The notes under the pieces were generated by a model. That model was not told where the DNA came from. It worked only from the letters and a program-made list of their open reading frames with translations, and ran no database searches. Shown piece by piece: positions 55,671 to 64,000 of a DNA stretch of 64,000 nt. A program made the translations under genes and the position numbers. Source of the stretch: an uncultured Mediterraneibacter sp. Lineage in GTDB: Bacteria; Bacillota; Clostridia; Lachnospirales; Lachnospiraceae. Within the stretch, counting starts at the first letter, position 1, and each line of letters opens with the position of its first letter. The stretch covers positions 22,092 through 86,091 of the forward strand of contig NZ_CAKRDI010000012.1 of the NCBI RefSeq assembly GCF_934309415.1, in the 5' to 3' direction.

Positions 55671-58070
55671 GTGACAGAAGAGAAATGCATTAGGATTTCC
55701 GTCAGAAATCTTGTAGAATTTATTCTGAGGGAAGGAGACATTGACCAGCGTGTCTCCGGAACCTCAGACAAAGATGCAATGTTGATGGGAGGACGTCTGC
55801 ATCGGAAGATCCAGAGAAGCATGGGATCCGAATATCAGGCAGAAGTGCCGCTCAAGATTCAGATCCCGTGTGATGGATTTTCGCTTCAGATCGAAGGAAG
55901 AGCAGACGGGATCATTGTAAAAGAGGAAAAGCGAAATCAGGCAGAACCGGAGAGGAAGATTACGGTCGATGAGATCAAAGGCGTATTGAGGGATCTCGAC
56001 CGGATCGAATCTCCGGTTACTGTGCATTTAGCACAGGCAAAATGTTATGCGTATATTTATGCAAAGCAGAATCAGGTTCCGGTCATCAGTGTTCAGATGA
56101 CGTACTGCAATCTGGATACAGAAGAAATCAAAAGATTTGTGCAAACTTATCATTTTGGAGAACTGGAAGAGTGGTTTGAAAAACTGGTCCGGGCTTATGA
56201 GAAATGGGCGAAGCTGCAGATCGAGTGGGAAGAAAAGCGTAATCAGACAATTCGTCAGTTAGAATTTCCATTTCCTTATAGAGAAGGTCAGTTTGATCTG
56301 GCGGCGTCTGTTTACAGAACGATTTTAAGGAAGAAAAAATTATTTATACAAGCACCGACCGGGACGGGAAAGACACTGGCTGTTCTGTATCCGGCGGTAA
56401 AAGCAATCGGCGAAGGGCTTGGAGAAAAACTGTTTTATCTGACTGCAAAGACCATTACACGTACAGTGGCAGAGCAGGCGTTCGAGCGGATGAAAGAGAA
56501 AGGATTGCAGTTTCGCGCGATTACACTGACTGCGAAGGAAAAGATCTGTTTCTGCGAGGAGAAAGAGTGCAATCCTGAAATCTGTCCTTATGCGAAAGGT
56601 CATTTTGACCGGGTGAACGATGCGGTTTATGATTTGCTGAGATCGGAGAAAAATCTGGACCGGAAAACGCTGGAAGAACAGGCTGTGGTGCATCAGGTCT
56701 GCCCGTTTGAACTGTCTTTGGATGCATCTATCTGGGCAGATGGCATTATCTGCGATTATAATTATGTTTTTGATCCTAATGCTCATCTGAAACGTTTCTT
56801 TGCAGAGGGAACAAAAGGAGAATATCTCTTCCTGATCGATGAAGCACACAATCTGGTAGAGCGGGGCAGAGAGATGTACAGCGCCACATTATATAAGGAA
56901 GACGTTCTTTCTGTGAAAAAACTGGTCAGGACAAGGGACAAGAAACTTGCCAAAAGTCTGGAGGCCGTAAACCGGGTGCTTCTGGAACTGAAACGGGAAT
57001 GTGAGAATTACAGAACACTGGAAAGTGTGTCTGTTCTTTCCTTAAAGATGATGAATCTGTTGACAGAGCTGGAACGTTATCTGGATGAACAGCGTGGCAC
57101 GGAAGGGCTGGAAAAGAAAGAACAGCAGGAGATTACGGAATTATTCTTTCAGGCCAGGAATTTCCTGAACATTTATGATATTCTGGACGACCATTATGTC
57201 ATCTATACGGAGCTGGAAGCGGATGGAAGATTCAAGATAAAATTATTCTGTGTGAATCCGGCGGCGAATCTGCAGAGTTATCTGGATCAGGGAAACAGTA
57301 CGATCTATTTTTCGGCTACGTTGTTACCAATCCATTATTATAAGAAACTTCTTTCTACAGAACCGGATGATTACGCTATCTATGCGGAATCTACGTTTGC
57401 TCCGGGAAATCGACTGGTGTTGTTTGGAACAGATGTAAGTACGAAATACACCCGCCGCGGAGAAGAGATGTACTGGAGAATAGCAGAATATATCCGGAGA
57501 TTTGTGGAAGAGAAACAGGGAAATTATATGGTGTTTTTCCCTTCTTATCGGTTCATGGAAGATGTGTGGCAGTGTTTTCTGAACATGAATTGTGATGCGG
57601 ATGTGATTCTTCAGTCGCAGTCGATGAATGAAACGCAGAGGGAAGAGTTCCTGGATCTGTTTGAGCAGGACCGGACAAGGACGTTGATTGGATTTTGCGT
57701 GATGGGCGGTATCTTTTCGGAAGGAATTGATCTGTCGGAGGACAGGCTGATCGGTGCCGTGATCGTGGGAACGGGAATTCCGCAGGTATGTAATGACCGG
57801 GAAATTGTAAGACAGTATTTTGAAAATCAGGGACTGCGCGGGTTTGACTATGCCTATTTATATCCGGGAATGAATAAAGTGCTGCAGTCGGCGGGAAGAG
57901 TGATCCGGACTGAGAATGACCGGGGTGCGATTCTTTTACTGGATGATCGTTTCCTGAGTGGACAGTATCAGCCACTTTTCCCGAGAGAATGGCAGCAGAA
58001 TCAGATCTGTAGGCTGGATAACATCGGACAGTGTCTGGAAGAGTTCTGGAAACAGAACGATGAGAAGTGA
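55671..58070 (+). CDS. PD-(D/E)XK nuclease fused to an XPD/DinG-type helicase
   Basis: A 799-residue protein. Residues about 1-200 look like a PD-(D/E)XK nuclease: GRADG (about 77), VDEIKG (Asp100/Glu101-x-Lys103) and AQAKCYAYIYA. From about 205 on it is a superfamily 2 helicase of the Rad3/XPD/DinG type: Walker A APTGTGKTL (about 226), a four-cysteine Fe-S cluster (CFC...C...C, about 292-309), IDEAHNL, and the C-terminal GGIFSEGIDL and QSAGRVIR motifs. It should unwind and cut DNA in repair. It starts with GTG, closely behind the SPFH gene. Confidence 0.9.
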   Translation: MTEEKCIRISVRNLVEFILREGDIDQRVSGTSDKDAMLMGGRLHRKIQRSMGSEYQAEVPLKIQIPCDGFSLQIEGRADGIIVKEEKRNQAEPERKITVDEIKGVLRDLDRIESPVTVHLAQAKCYAYIYAKQNQVPVISVQMTYCNLDTEEIKRFVQTYHFGELEEWFEKLVRAYEKWAKLQIEWEEKRNQTIRQLEFPFPYREGQFDLAASVYRTILRKKKLFIQAPTGTGKTLAVLYPAVKAIGEGLGEKLFYLTAKTITRTVAEQAFERMKEKGLQFRAITLTAKEKICFCEEKECNPEICPYAKGHFDRVNDAVYDLLRSEKNLDRKTLEEQAVVHQVCPFELSLDASIWADGIICDYNYVFDPNAHLKRFFAEGTKGEYLFLIDEAHNLVERGREMYSATLYKEDVLSVKKLVRTRDKKLAKSLEAVNRVLLELKRECENYRTLESVSVLSLKMMNLLTELERYLDEQRGTEGLEKKEQQEITELFFQARNFLNIYDILDDHYVIYTELEADGRFKIKLFCVNPAANLQSYLDQGNSTIYFSATLLPIHYYKKLLSTEPDDYAIYAESTFAPGNRLVLFGTDVSTKYTRRGEEMYWRIAEYIRRFVEEKQGNYMVFFPSYRFMEDVWQCFLNMNCDADVILQSQSMNETQREEFLDLFEQDRTRTLIGFCVMGGIFSEGIDLSEDRLIGAVIVGTGIPQVCNDREIVRQYFENQGLRGFDYAYLYPGMNKVLQSAGRVIRTENDRGAILLLDDRFLSGQYQPLFPREWQQNQICRLDNIGQCLEEFWKQNDEK

Positions 58071-58093
58071 AGAAGACATTTATAGGCGAGATT

Positions 58094-58251
58094 TAACCGA
58101 ATCAAGTAAGTCCCCTGCTTCAATTGCGAAAAGCAATAAGCAGTGGGTGGGGACTTGCTTGTATCAGGAGGAGTGCAAGCTCCTTCTGATAAACTGCGGA
58201 GCAGTTATTCGGTTATGAGCAAGTAGCGAAGCGGATTGCGAATATCCGCTT
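58094..58251. repeat. cloverleaf-like multi-hairpin element
   Basis: TAACCGAAT (58094-58102) pairs with ATTCGGTTA (58207-58215) and encloses three arms: a long arm (CAAG/AAGTCCCC with GGGGACTT/CTTG, then CTGCTT with AAGCAG and ATTGC with GCAAT), an arm TATCAG...CTGATA with GGAG/CTCC (58163-58190), and AACTGC-GGA-GCAGTT (58192-58206). A fourth hairpin AAGCGGAT...ATCCGCTT (58229-58251) follows. Nearly every base is paired. It could be a structured RNA or a mobile DNA element. Confidence 0.75.
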
Positions 58252-58261
58252 GACATCAAAT

Positions 58262-58306
58262 AAGCAGGGCAAAGGGAGTAAATTAAATCTCCCATGTCCT
58301 GCTTTT
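58262..58306. terminator. intrinsic terminator between the helicase and LysR genes
   Basis: AAGCAGG (58262-58268) pairs with CCTGCTT (58298-58304) and encloses GGGAG/CTCCC, followed by TTTAT on the plus strand. It ends the helicase transcript and lies downstream of the convergent LysR gene. Confidence 0.75.
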
Positions 58307-58312
58307 ATCAAC

Positions 58313-58344
58313 CAGAGTGCCTTTGAAAATGCTTTCTGCAAAAC
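58313..58344. repeat. solo family B end
   Basis: AGAGTGCCTTTGAAAATGCT followed by TTCTGCAAAACG matches the solo B end at 38449. It again follows directly after a terminator. Confidence 0.65.
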
Positions 58345-58364
58345 GAATATTTTAAATATCGTAT

Positions 58365-59252
58365 TTACTCAACCGGCGGAAAATAATTCATAAATTCCTG
58401 GGCTGCTTTTGAAAGTGGAATCTGTTCATTATAAGCAATGACAAGAGAACGTTCCGGCATCTCTTCATCAATATCGAGAACAAAAATCTCATCCTGATTT
58501 TCAGAGACGCAATAATCAGGAAGAAAAGCGATTCCCAGACCGATTCTTGCCAGATCGATCAGCAGGTCGTTACTGGTCAGCTCAATCTCAGGAACAAGAT
58601 CCAGTTCATGCTGCTGGAACAGACGGTGAAGAAATTCATTCGTTGTACTGTTCTTGTCCAGCATTAGAAGTGGATAGTTCATCAGATCGGAGAGAGAAAG
58701 TTTCTCCTCTTTCAGTTCGCCGTAATTATTTCCGGCGATAAATACATCGTGGAAATTCTTGATTTTAACAGATGCAGATACATTGTTCAGGCTGGCATTC
58801 GGATAATTGACAACAATCAGGTCTACCAGTCCGTTCTTCAGCAATTCTGTACAGCGCAGGGAAGTCTGATTGATGACTTTAATATGCACATTCGGAAAAG
58901 CTTTGTGGAACTTTTCGAGATACGGTACAAGAAAATAGCGGCAGATCGTGTCGCTCGCTCCGATACGAATCTGTCCGCCTGTGGAGGCTGCATCAAGAAG
59001 CTGCGCTTCCCCTTTCTGGATCAGATTCATGGCCGGTTCAATGTGGCGGAAAAGGATCTCTCCTTCCGGTGTGAGCTGCACCCGTTTGGTGCTGCGGATG
59101 AAGAGTGTCTGGTCCAGTTTGCGCTCCAGTGTCTTGATTGACTGACTGACGGCTGACTGTGAGATGAACAACTGCTTAGATGCCTCGGAAAAATTTAGTG
59201 TAGTTGCAACATGATAAAATACTTTATATAGTTCATAATTTATATCCATCAT
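58365..59252 (-). CDS. LysR-family transcriptional regulator
   Basis: A 295-residue LysR regulator: N-terminal winged helix (NYELYKVFYHVATTLNFSEASKQLFISQSAVSQSIKTLERKLDQ, residues about 3-47, shown here as a span) and a C-terminal periplasmic-binding-like effector domain. I start it at the ATG after AGGAGG (59252); a longer reading adds a hydrophobic stretch without a site. It is divergent from purL with a palindrome between them, so it may regulate itself or purL. The effector is unknown. Confidence 0.92.
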   Translation of the reverse strand: MMDINYELYKVFYHVATTLNFSEASKQLFISQSAVSQSIKTLERKLDQTLFIRSTKRVQLTPEGEILFRHIEPAMNLIQKGEAQLLDAASTGGQIRIGASDTICRYFLVPYLEKFHKAFPNVHIKVINQTSLRCTELLKNGLVDLIVVNYPNASLNNVSASVKIKNFHDVFIAGNNYGELKEEKLSLSDLMNYPLLMLDKNSTTNEFLHRLFQQHELDLVPEIELTSNDLLIDLARIGLGIAFLPDYCVSENQDEIFVLDIDEEMPERSLVIAYNEQIPLSKAAQEFMNYFPPVE

Positions 59253-59313
59253 ATCATTAGTCCTCCTAATAAATATTAATAGTATTATAAGATAAATGAA
59301 AAAGAAATACAAC

Positions 59314-59330
59314 TATTAGAAAGGCTAATA
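59314..59330. promoter_or_regulatory. LysR-type operator candidate
   Basis: TATTAG-AAAGG-CTAATA is a perfect inverted repeat with the T-N11-A spacing typical of LysR binding sites. It lies between the divergent LysR gene and purL, about 60 bp from the LysR start. Confidence 0.5.
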
Positions 59331-59466
59331 ATATAGATTAATTTAATTAATTACACTTATGAAGAAATCTATGTTACCATAAACACAGCAGATTGTTGTG
59401 TAATTATTATATTTTTGTGCGGAAACGAACAGTGAACTGCACATACTCACGAAAAGGAGATTGTAT

Positions 59467-62400
59467 ATGAGCAACGTAAAGCGTGTATATGTAGAAAAGA
59501 AACCAGAATTTGCAGTAACAGCAAAAGGACTCAGACATGAGATCCGTCATTACCTTGGAATTACAGACGTAACAGGCGTACGCGTTCTGATCCGTTATGA
59601 TGCAGAGAATATTTCCGATGAGACATTTGAGAAAGCCTGCAGCGGTGTGTTCGCAGAGCTGCCGGTAGACGTTCTTTATAAAGAGACATTTACAAAAAAT
59701 GAGACAGACAGATGCTTCTCAGTTGAATTCCTTCCGGGACAGTTCGACCAGAGAGCGGATTCTGCAGAGCAGTGTATCCGTTTCATTAAAGAAGATGAAG
59801 CACCAGTCATCCGTACAGCAGTAACTTATGTGATTGAAGGCGCAATCTCAGATGAAGAGTTTGAGGCGATCAAGAATCACTGCATCAACCCGGTTGACTC
59901 CAGAGAGGCAGCAGCAGAGAAACCGGAAACACTGGTCACTGTATTTGATGATCCTGCAGATGTTAAAGTGTTTGATGGATTTAACGAGATGCCGGAAGTA
60001 GAGTTAAAAGCACTGTATGATTCTCTCGGACTGGCTATGACATTCAAAGATTTCCAGCATATCCAGAACTACTACCATGGAGAGGAACACAGAGATCCGA
60101 CCATGACAGAGATCCGCGTGCTGGATACATACTGGTCAGACCACTGCCGTCATACAACATTCTCTACAGAGCTGAAAGACGTAAAATTCGATGAAGGCGA
60201 TTACAGAGAGCCGATCGAAAATACATATAAAGAATATCTGAAAGATCACAGCGAGATCTTCAAAGGAAGAGAAGATAAATTTGTCTGCCTGATGGATCTT
60301 GCACTGATGGCAATGCGCCGTCTGAAAAAAGAAGGAAAGCTTGCAGATCAGGAAGAATCTGATGAGATCAATGCATGCAGCATCGTTGTTCCAATCAAAG
60401 TAGACGGAGTGGAGGAAGAGTGGCTGATCAACTTCAAGAATGAGACACATAACCATCCGACAGAGATCGAGCCGTTTGGTGGAGCAGCTACCTGCCTTGG
60501 CGGAGCAATCCGCGATCCACTGTCAGGACGTACTTATGTATATCAGGCAATGCGTGTGACAGGAGCAGCAGATCCGACAGCATCAGCCAAAGAGACACTG
60601 AAAGGAAAACTGCCGCAGAAGAAACTGGTGCGCGAGGCAGCACATGGTTACAGTTCTTACGGAAACCAGATCGGACTTGCAACAGGACTTGTAAAAGAAG
60701 TATATCATCCGGATTACGTTGCAAAACGTATGGAGATCGGAGCCGTTCTTGGAGCAGCACCGAGACGTGCGGTGATCCGTGAGAACTCTGATCCGGGCGA
60801 TATCATCATCCTGCTTGGCGGACGTACAGGACGTGACGGCTGTGGCGGAGCAACCGGATCTTCCAAGGTTCATACAGAAGAGTCCATCGAGACTTGTGGA
60901 GCAGAGGTACAGAAAGGTAATGCGCCGACAGAGCGTAAGATCCAGAGACTGTTCCGCAGAGAAGAAGTCAGCCATCTGATCAAGAAATGTAATGACTTTG
61001 GTGCCGGCGGAGTTTCTGTAGCAATCGGAGAGCTTGCTGACGGACTTCGTGTAGAGCTTGATAAAGTGCCGAAGAAATATGCCGGCCTGGATGGAACAGA
61101 GATCGCGATCTCTGAGTCCCAGGAAAGAATGGCAGTAGTAGTAGATCCAAAAGATGTGGACGAGTTCATGTCTTATGCAAAAGAAGAGAACCTGGAGGCG
61201 ACGGTTGTAGCAGTTGTTACAGAAGATCCGAGACTGGTCCTTGTATGGAGAGGAAAAGAGATCGTAAATCTGTCCCGTGCTTTCCTTGATACAAACGGAG
61301 CACACCAGGAGACAAACGTAGAAGTAGAGATGCCTGCAAAGAGTGACAGCCTCTTCATCAAGAAAGAAGTTGGCGATGTCAAAGAGACATGGCTGTCTAT
61401 GCTCGCAGACTTAAATGTATGCTCACAGAAAGGACTTGTTGAGATGTTCGACGGTTCCATCGGAGCAGGATCTGTATTTATGCCGCACGGTGGTAAATAC
61501 CAGATGACAGAGACACAGGCAATGGTTGCCAAAGTGCCTGTTCTCAACGGAACAACAGACAGTGTATCCATGATGAGTTATGGATTTGATCCATATCTTT
61601 CCAGCTGGAGCCCATATCACGGCGCAGTTTATGCAGTGACAGAGTCTATTGCAAAGATCGTGGCAGCAGGTGGAGATTACAGCAAGATCCGTTTCACATT
61701 CCAGGAGTATTTCCGCAGAATGACAGAGGATCCGAAGAGATGGAGCCAGCCATTTGTAGCACTGCTTGGCGCTTATGCAGCACAGATTGGATTCGGTCTT
61801 CCGTCCATCGGAGGAAAAGACAGTATGTCTGGAACCTTCCAGGATATTGATGTACCTCCGACACTGGTATCCTTTGCAGTGGATATGGCACTGGAGCAGG
61901 AGATTATTACACCAGAGCTGAAGAAAGCAGGTAATAAGCTTGTATGGCTGAAGATTGAAAGAGATGAGAATGACCTGCCGGTTTATGAAGCTGTCATGGA
62001 TCAGTATGGAAAATTCAACGAAGATATCCGCAGCGGACGTATTGTTTCCGCTTATGCACTGGACCGTCACGGAATTGCAGCAGCAGTCAGCAAGATGGCG
62101 TTCGGTAACAGAAAGGGTGTAAAAGTAGAACATAATGTAGACAAGAGAGATCTGTTCGCACCGGCATTTGGTGATATCATTGCCGAGGTTGCAGAAGGAC
62201 AGGTTGGAAATCTTGCAATCACATATACAGAGATTGGTGAAGTAACAGAGGAAGAAGCTCTTACATATGGAGATGTGAAGATCGACCTTGCAGATGCCCA
62301 GAAGGCATGGACAGGAACTCTTGAGAAAGTATTTGCTACAAAATCTGCAGCAGATTCTGACGAGAAAGTAGAAGAGAAACTGTTCCATACATCCGATATC

Positions 62401-63222
62401 CATATCTGCAGCCATAAGATCGGACAGCCGACTGTATTTATTCCGGTATTCCCGGGAACAAACTGTGAGTATGACAGTGCACGTGCATTTGAGAGAGCAG
62501 GAGCAAAAGTCATCACAAAGGTATTCCGTAACCTGAATGCAGAGGATATCCGCGGATCTGTAGAGGAATTTGAGAAAGCAATCGGACAGGCTCAGATGAT
62601 CATGTTCCCAGGTGGATTCAGTGCCGGTGATGAACCGGATGGATCTGCAAAATTCTTTGCGACAGCATTCCAGAATGCGAAGATCAAAGAAGCAGTAGAG
62701 AAGCTGTTAAATGAAAGAGACGGACTTGCTCTTGGTATCTGTAACGGATTCCAGGCACTGATCAAACTTGGCCTTGTACCATATGGAAAGATTGTAGGTC
62801 AGAATGACAATGCACCGACACTGACATACAACACAATCGGCCGTCATATTTCCAAGATGGTTTATACAAAAGTAGTTACAAATAAATCCCCATGGCTTCA
62901 GGGAGCAGAGCTCGGCGGCGTCTATACAAACCCGGCTTCCCACGGAGAAGGAAGATTCGTTGCAAACGAAGAGTGGCTGGACAAACTCTTTGCAAACGGA
63001 CAGGTTGCAACTCAGTACTGTGATCCGGAAGGAAATATCAGCATGAACGAGGAATGGAACGTCAATGGTTCTTACCGCGCGATTGAAGGTATCACAAGCC
63101 CGGACGGACGTGTGCTTGGTAAGATGGCACATTCTGAGCGCCGTGGAGATCACGTGGCAATCAATATTTACGGAGAACAGGATCTGAAGATCTTTGAATC
63201 CGGTGTGAAATATTTTAAATAA
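59467..63222 (+). CDS. purL: phosphoribosylformylglycinamidine synthase, single-chain
   Basis: A 1251-residue enzyme of purine synthesis that converts FGAR, glutamine and ATP to FGAM. It has an N-terminal PurS-like region, two AIR-synthase-like halves (NFKNETHNHPTEIEPFGGAATCLGG; FGLPSIGGKDSMSGTF) and a C-terminal class I glutamine amidotransferase (VFPGTNCEYD, GICNGFQAL with the catalytic Cys, and SHGEGRF). This is the Lachnospiraceae/Bacteroides-type long form rather than separate PurS/PurQ/PurL. ATG 59467 follows AAGGAG by 7 bases. No purine riboswitch is seen upstream. Confidence 0.95.
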   Translation: MSNVKRVYVEKKPEFAVTAKGLRHEIRHYLGITDVTGVRVLIRYDAENISDETFEKACSGVFAELPVDVLYKETFTKNETDRCFSVEFLPGQFDQRADSAEQCIRFIKEDEAPVIRTAVTYVIEGAISDEEFEAIKNHCINPVDSREAAAEKPETLVTVFDDPADVKVFDGFNEMPEVELKALYDSLGLAMTFKDFQHIQNYYHGEEHRDPTMTEIRVLDTYWSDHCRHTTFSTELKDVKFDEGDYREPIENTYKEYLKDHSEIFKGREDKFVCLMDLALMAMRRLKKEGKLADQEESDEINACSIVVPIKVDGVEEEWLINFKNETHNHPTEIEPFGGAATCLGGAIRDPLSGRTYVYQAMRVTGAADPTASAKETLKGKLPQKKLVREAAHGYSSYGNQIGLATGLVKEVYHPDYVAKRMEIGAVLGAAPRRAVIRENSDPGDIIILLGGRTGRDGCGGATGSSKVHTEESIETCGAEVQKGNAPTERKIQRLFRREEVSHLIKKCNDFGAGGVSVAIGELADGLRVELDKVPKKYAGLDGTEIAISESQERMAVVVDPKDVDEFMSYAKEENLEATVVAVVTEDPRLVLVWRGKEIVNLSRAFLDTNGAHQETNVEVEMPAKSDSLFIKKEVGDVKETWLSMLADLNVCSQKGLVEMFDGSIGAGSVFMPHGGKYQMTETQAMVAKVPVLNGTTDSVSMMSYGFDPYLSSWSPYHGAVYAVTESIAKIVAAGGDYSKIRFTFQEYFRRMTEDPKRWSQPFVALLGAYAAQIGFGLPSIGGKDSMSGTFQDIDVPPTLVSFAVDMALEQEIITPELKKAGNKLVWLKIERDENDLPVYEAVMDQYGKFNEDIRSGRIVSAYALDRHGIAAAVSKMAFGNRKGVKVEHNVDKRDLFAPAFGDIIAEVAEGQVGNLAITYTEIGEVTEEEALTYGDVKIDLADAQKAWTGTLEKVFATKSAADSDEKVEEKLFHTSDIHICSHKIGQPTVFIPVFPGTNCEYDSARAFERAGAKVITKVFRNLNAEDIRGSVEEFEKAIGQAQMIMFPGGFSAGDEPDGSAKFFATAFQNAKIKEAVEKLLNERDGLALGICNGFQALIKLGLVPYGKIVGQNDNAPTLTYNTIGRHISKMVYTKVVTNKSPWLQGAELGGVYTNPASHGEGRFVANEEWLDKLFANGQVATQYCDPEGNISMNEEWNVNGSYRAIEGITSPDGRVLGKMAHSERRGDHVAINIYGEQDLKIFESGVKYFK

Positions 63223-63672
63223 GCAGGAGCGGACCGAAAACGGTCTGGTTGCTGTGAAAGCGAAATGTGCCTGGAAGAGTGTGGGTACATTCTGAAGTAA
63301 AACATTTATCTGGAACGGATGTTTCAGATGAGAAGACAGGTGATCACCTGGCATGTGTAAGGACATATGTCAGGCGGTCACTTTCTTTAAGAAGTGTTTG
63401 AAAATGGTTCTGTTCATTTCCACAGTTCAGAGTTTGTCTGAAAAAAATCATTTCTGTAATCTGTACGCTCCATTTTGCAGTATATTTTGCTTTTATTCGG
63501 TTGACGTGGAACAATACGGGCTATAATGATTTTGGGTAGAATAGTACAGATTCGGATTGAAAATTATTTCTGCAATAATGAATATAGTTTACAAGAAACA
63601 TGTTTTAAAGAGTGTGATTAACTGTCGATGAAATAGAAAACAAAAATAAAATGGAAAAATTAAAAAAAGTTG
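63223..63672. other. intergenic region between purL and the tRNA array
   Basis: No gene is seen. It holds GACCG-AAAA-CGGTC (about 63232-63245), the 14-bp palindrome CAGGTGATCACCTG (63337-63350) and a decayed family B half-element (63428-63510). None has a clear T-run, so the purL terminator is not obvious. Confidence 0.45.
63428..63510. repeat. decayed left half of a family B element
   Basis: CAGAGTTTGTCTGAAAAAAA starts it, and it continues CTGTAATCTGTACGCTCC and TATATTTTGCTTTTATTCGG up to GGTTGACGTGG, colinear with 32188-32268 and ending at B's centre. The right half is absent. Confidence 0.65.
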
Positions 63673-63702
63673 TTGACATTTGTTGCCTGTTAAGTATATA
63701 AT
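63673..63702 (+). promoter_or_regulatory. tRNA array promoter
   Basis: TTGACA (63673-63678) and TATAAT (63697-63702), both perfect consensus boxes, are 18 bp apart, about 50 bp before the first tRNA. Confidence 0.8.
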
Positions 63703-63757
63703 AAGCAAGTCGGTTGCAGGAAAGACAAAATCAGAACTGCAAAAAACATAAGGATAT

Positions 63758-63830
63758 GGGATCTTAGCTCAGCTGGGAGAGCATCTGCCTTACAAGCAGA
63801 GGGTCACAGGTTCGAGCCCTGTAGGTCCCA
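63758..63830 (+). tRNA. tRNA-Val (anticodon TAC)
   Basis: A 73-nt cloverleaf with acceptor arms GGGATCT and AGGTCCC, a D-arm GCTCAGCTGGGAGAGC, anticodon loop CTTACAA and a TTCGAGC T-loop. CCA is not encoded. It is the first gene of the array. Confidence 0.97.
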
Positions 63831-63846
63831 TATATTAATTAAATAT

Positions 63847-63920
63847 GGCGGGATAGCTCAGTTGGCTAGAGCACACGGTTCATACCCGTGGTGTCGCTGG
63901 TTCAAATCCAGTTCCCGCTA
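63847..63920 (+). tRNA. tRNA-Met (anticodon CAT, elongator type)
   Basis: A 74-nt cloverleaf with acceptor arms GGCGGGA and TCCCGCT (a G-U first pair), anticodon stem CACGG/CCGTG and loop TTCATAC. It lacks the three G-C pairs of initiator tRNA, so it is the elongator (a lysidine Ile2 tRNA is less likely). Confidence 0.93.
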
Positions 63921-63926
63921 CTGTAT

Positions 63927-63999
63927 GGGGTCTTAGCTCAGCTGGGAGAGCATCTGCCTTACAAGCAGAGGGTCACAGGTTCGAGCCCTGTAGGCCCCA
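63927..63999 (+). tRNA. tRNA-Val (anticodon TAC), second copy
   Basis: Identical to the first tRNA-Val except that acceptor pair 4-69 is G-C instead of A-U. It ends at the window edge; more tRNAs may follow. Confidence 0.96.
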
Positions 64000-64000
64000 T

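Noticed and set aside
57958..58218. ORF of 86 codons overlapping the helicase end
   Set aside because: It covers the cloverleaf element, where base pairing explains the sequence better than coding.
61423..62415. Minus-strand ORF of 330 codons within purL
   Set aside because: It is fully antisense to PurL and shows shadow-frame composition and no start signals.

Overview
The window reads as chromosomal DNA of a Gram-positive anaerobe of the Lachnospiraceae type (Blautia / Ruminococcus gnavus-torques / Dorea neighbourhood). Support: PolC-type DNA polymerase III, the order rho - rpmE - DUF1385 - prmC - prfA, class II galT of Firmicutes, a single-chain PurL, DUF4364, DUF2325 and DUF6110 proteins, strong AGGAGG ribosome sites and tRNAs without encoded CCA. 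No phage, CRISPR array, transposase gene or plasmid function is visible. The family assignment is inference from gene content and order.

Layout. 1-4.7 kb is a metal block: the end of a probable feoB, a 44-residue membrane peptide, a FeoB-associated/HMA fusion, an atypical Fur-like repressor, two Fur-type boxes, a DUF6110 protein, a P1B-type ATPase with an unusual transmembrane metal motif, and a DUF2325 protein behind a GTTAG-N6-CTAAC operator. 5-11.8 kb holds an S1-domain protein, a CBS-type inorganic pyrophosphatase, a flavin reductase with a repetitive basic tail, threonine aldolase and enolase; the enolase promoter carries a perfect Fur-type box, a second copy of the GTTAG-N6-CTAAC operator and a foldable leader. 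11.9-16.8 kb is a LytTR regulator followed by a SipW/TasA-like secretion and fibre module that includes a long protein with a signal peptidase domain set between substrate-like domains. 17-31.9 kb contains Leloir-pathway genes (nucleotidyltransferase, galE, galT, galK and an AraC regulator) interleaved with recQ, a SulP transporter and two polysaccharide deacetylases. 32.4-38.4 kb: rarA, DUF4364, a radical SAM protein, malic enzyme, rho, rpmE. 38.6-53.4 kb: DUF1385, prmC, prfA, two aminotransferases, ispG-polC and glyA. 53.6-64 kb: cspA, NfeD and stomatin-like pair, a nuclease-XPD helicase fusion, a LysR regulator divergent from purL, then a tRNA Val-Met-Val array that runs off the end.

Between these ordinary genes lies the most distinctive feature of the window: a dense population of intergenic palindromic elements. 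Family A (about 17 recognisable copies plus decayed ones) is built on a hairpin with arms like GTTACTGTTCACAG and, when complete (about 140 bp), carries three consecutive hairpins; one copy has matching insertions in both arms, which suggests that the fold is maintained. Family B is a 164-bp element with 19-bp terminal inverted repeats and TA at both ends, plus several solo ends. A 157-bp inverted repeat shares B's central core. Two further multi-hairpin elements (11.93-12.14 kb and 58.09-58.25 kb) fold as branched structures; the second resembles a cloverleaf. Many family A copies sit within a few tens of bases of a stop codon, so they may shape mRNA 3' ends.

All assignments come from reading the sequence; no database or folding program was run.
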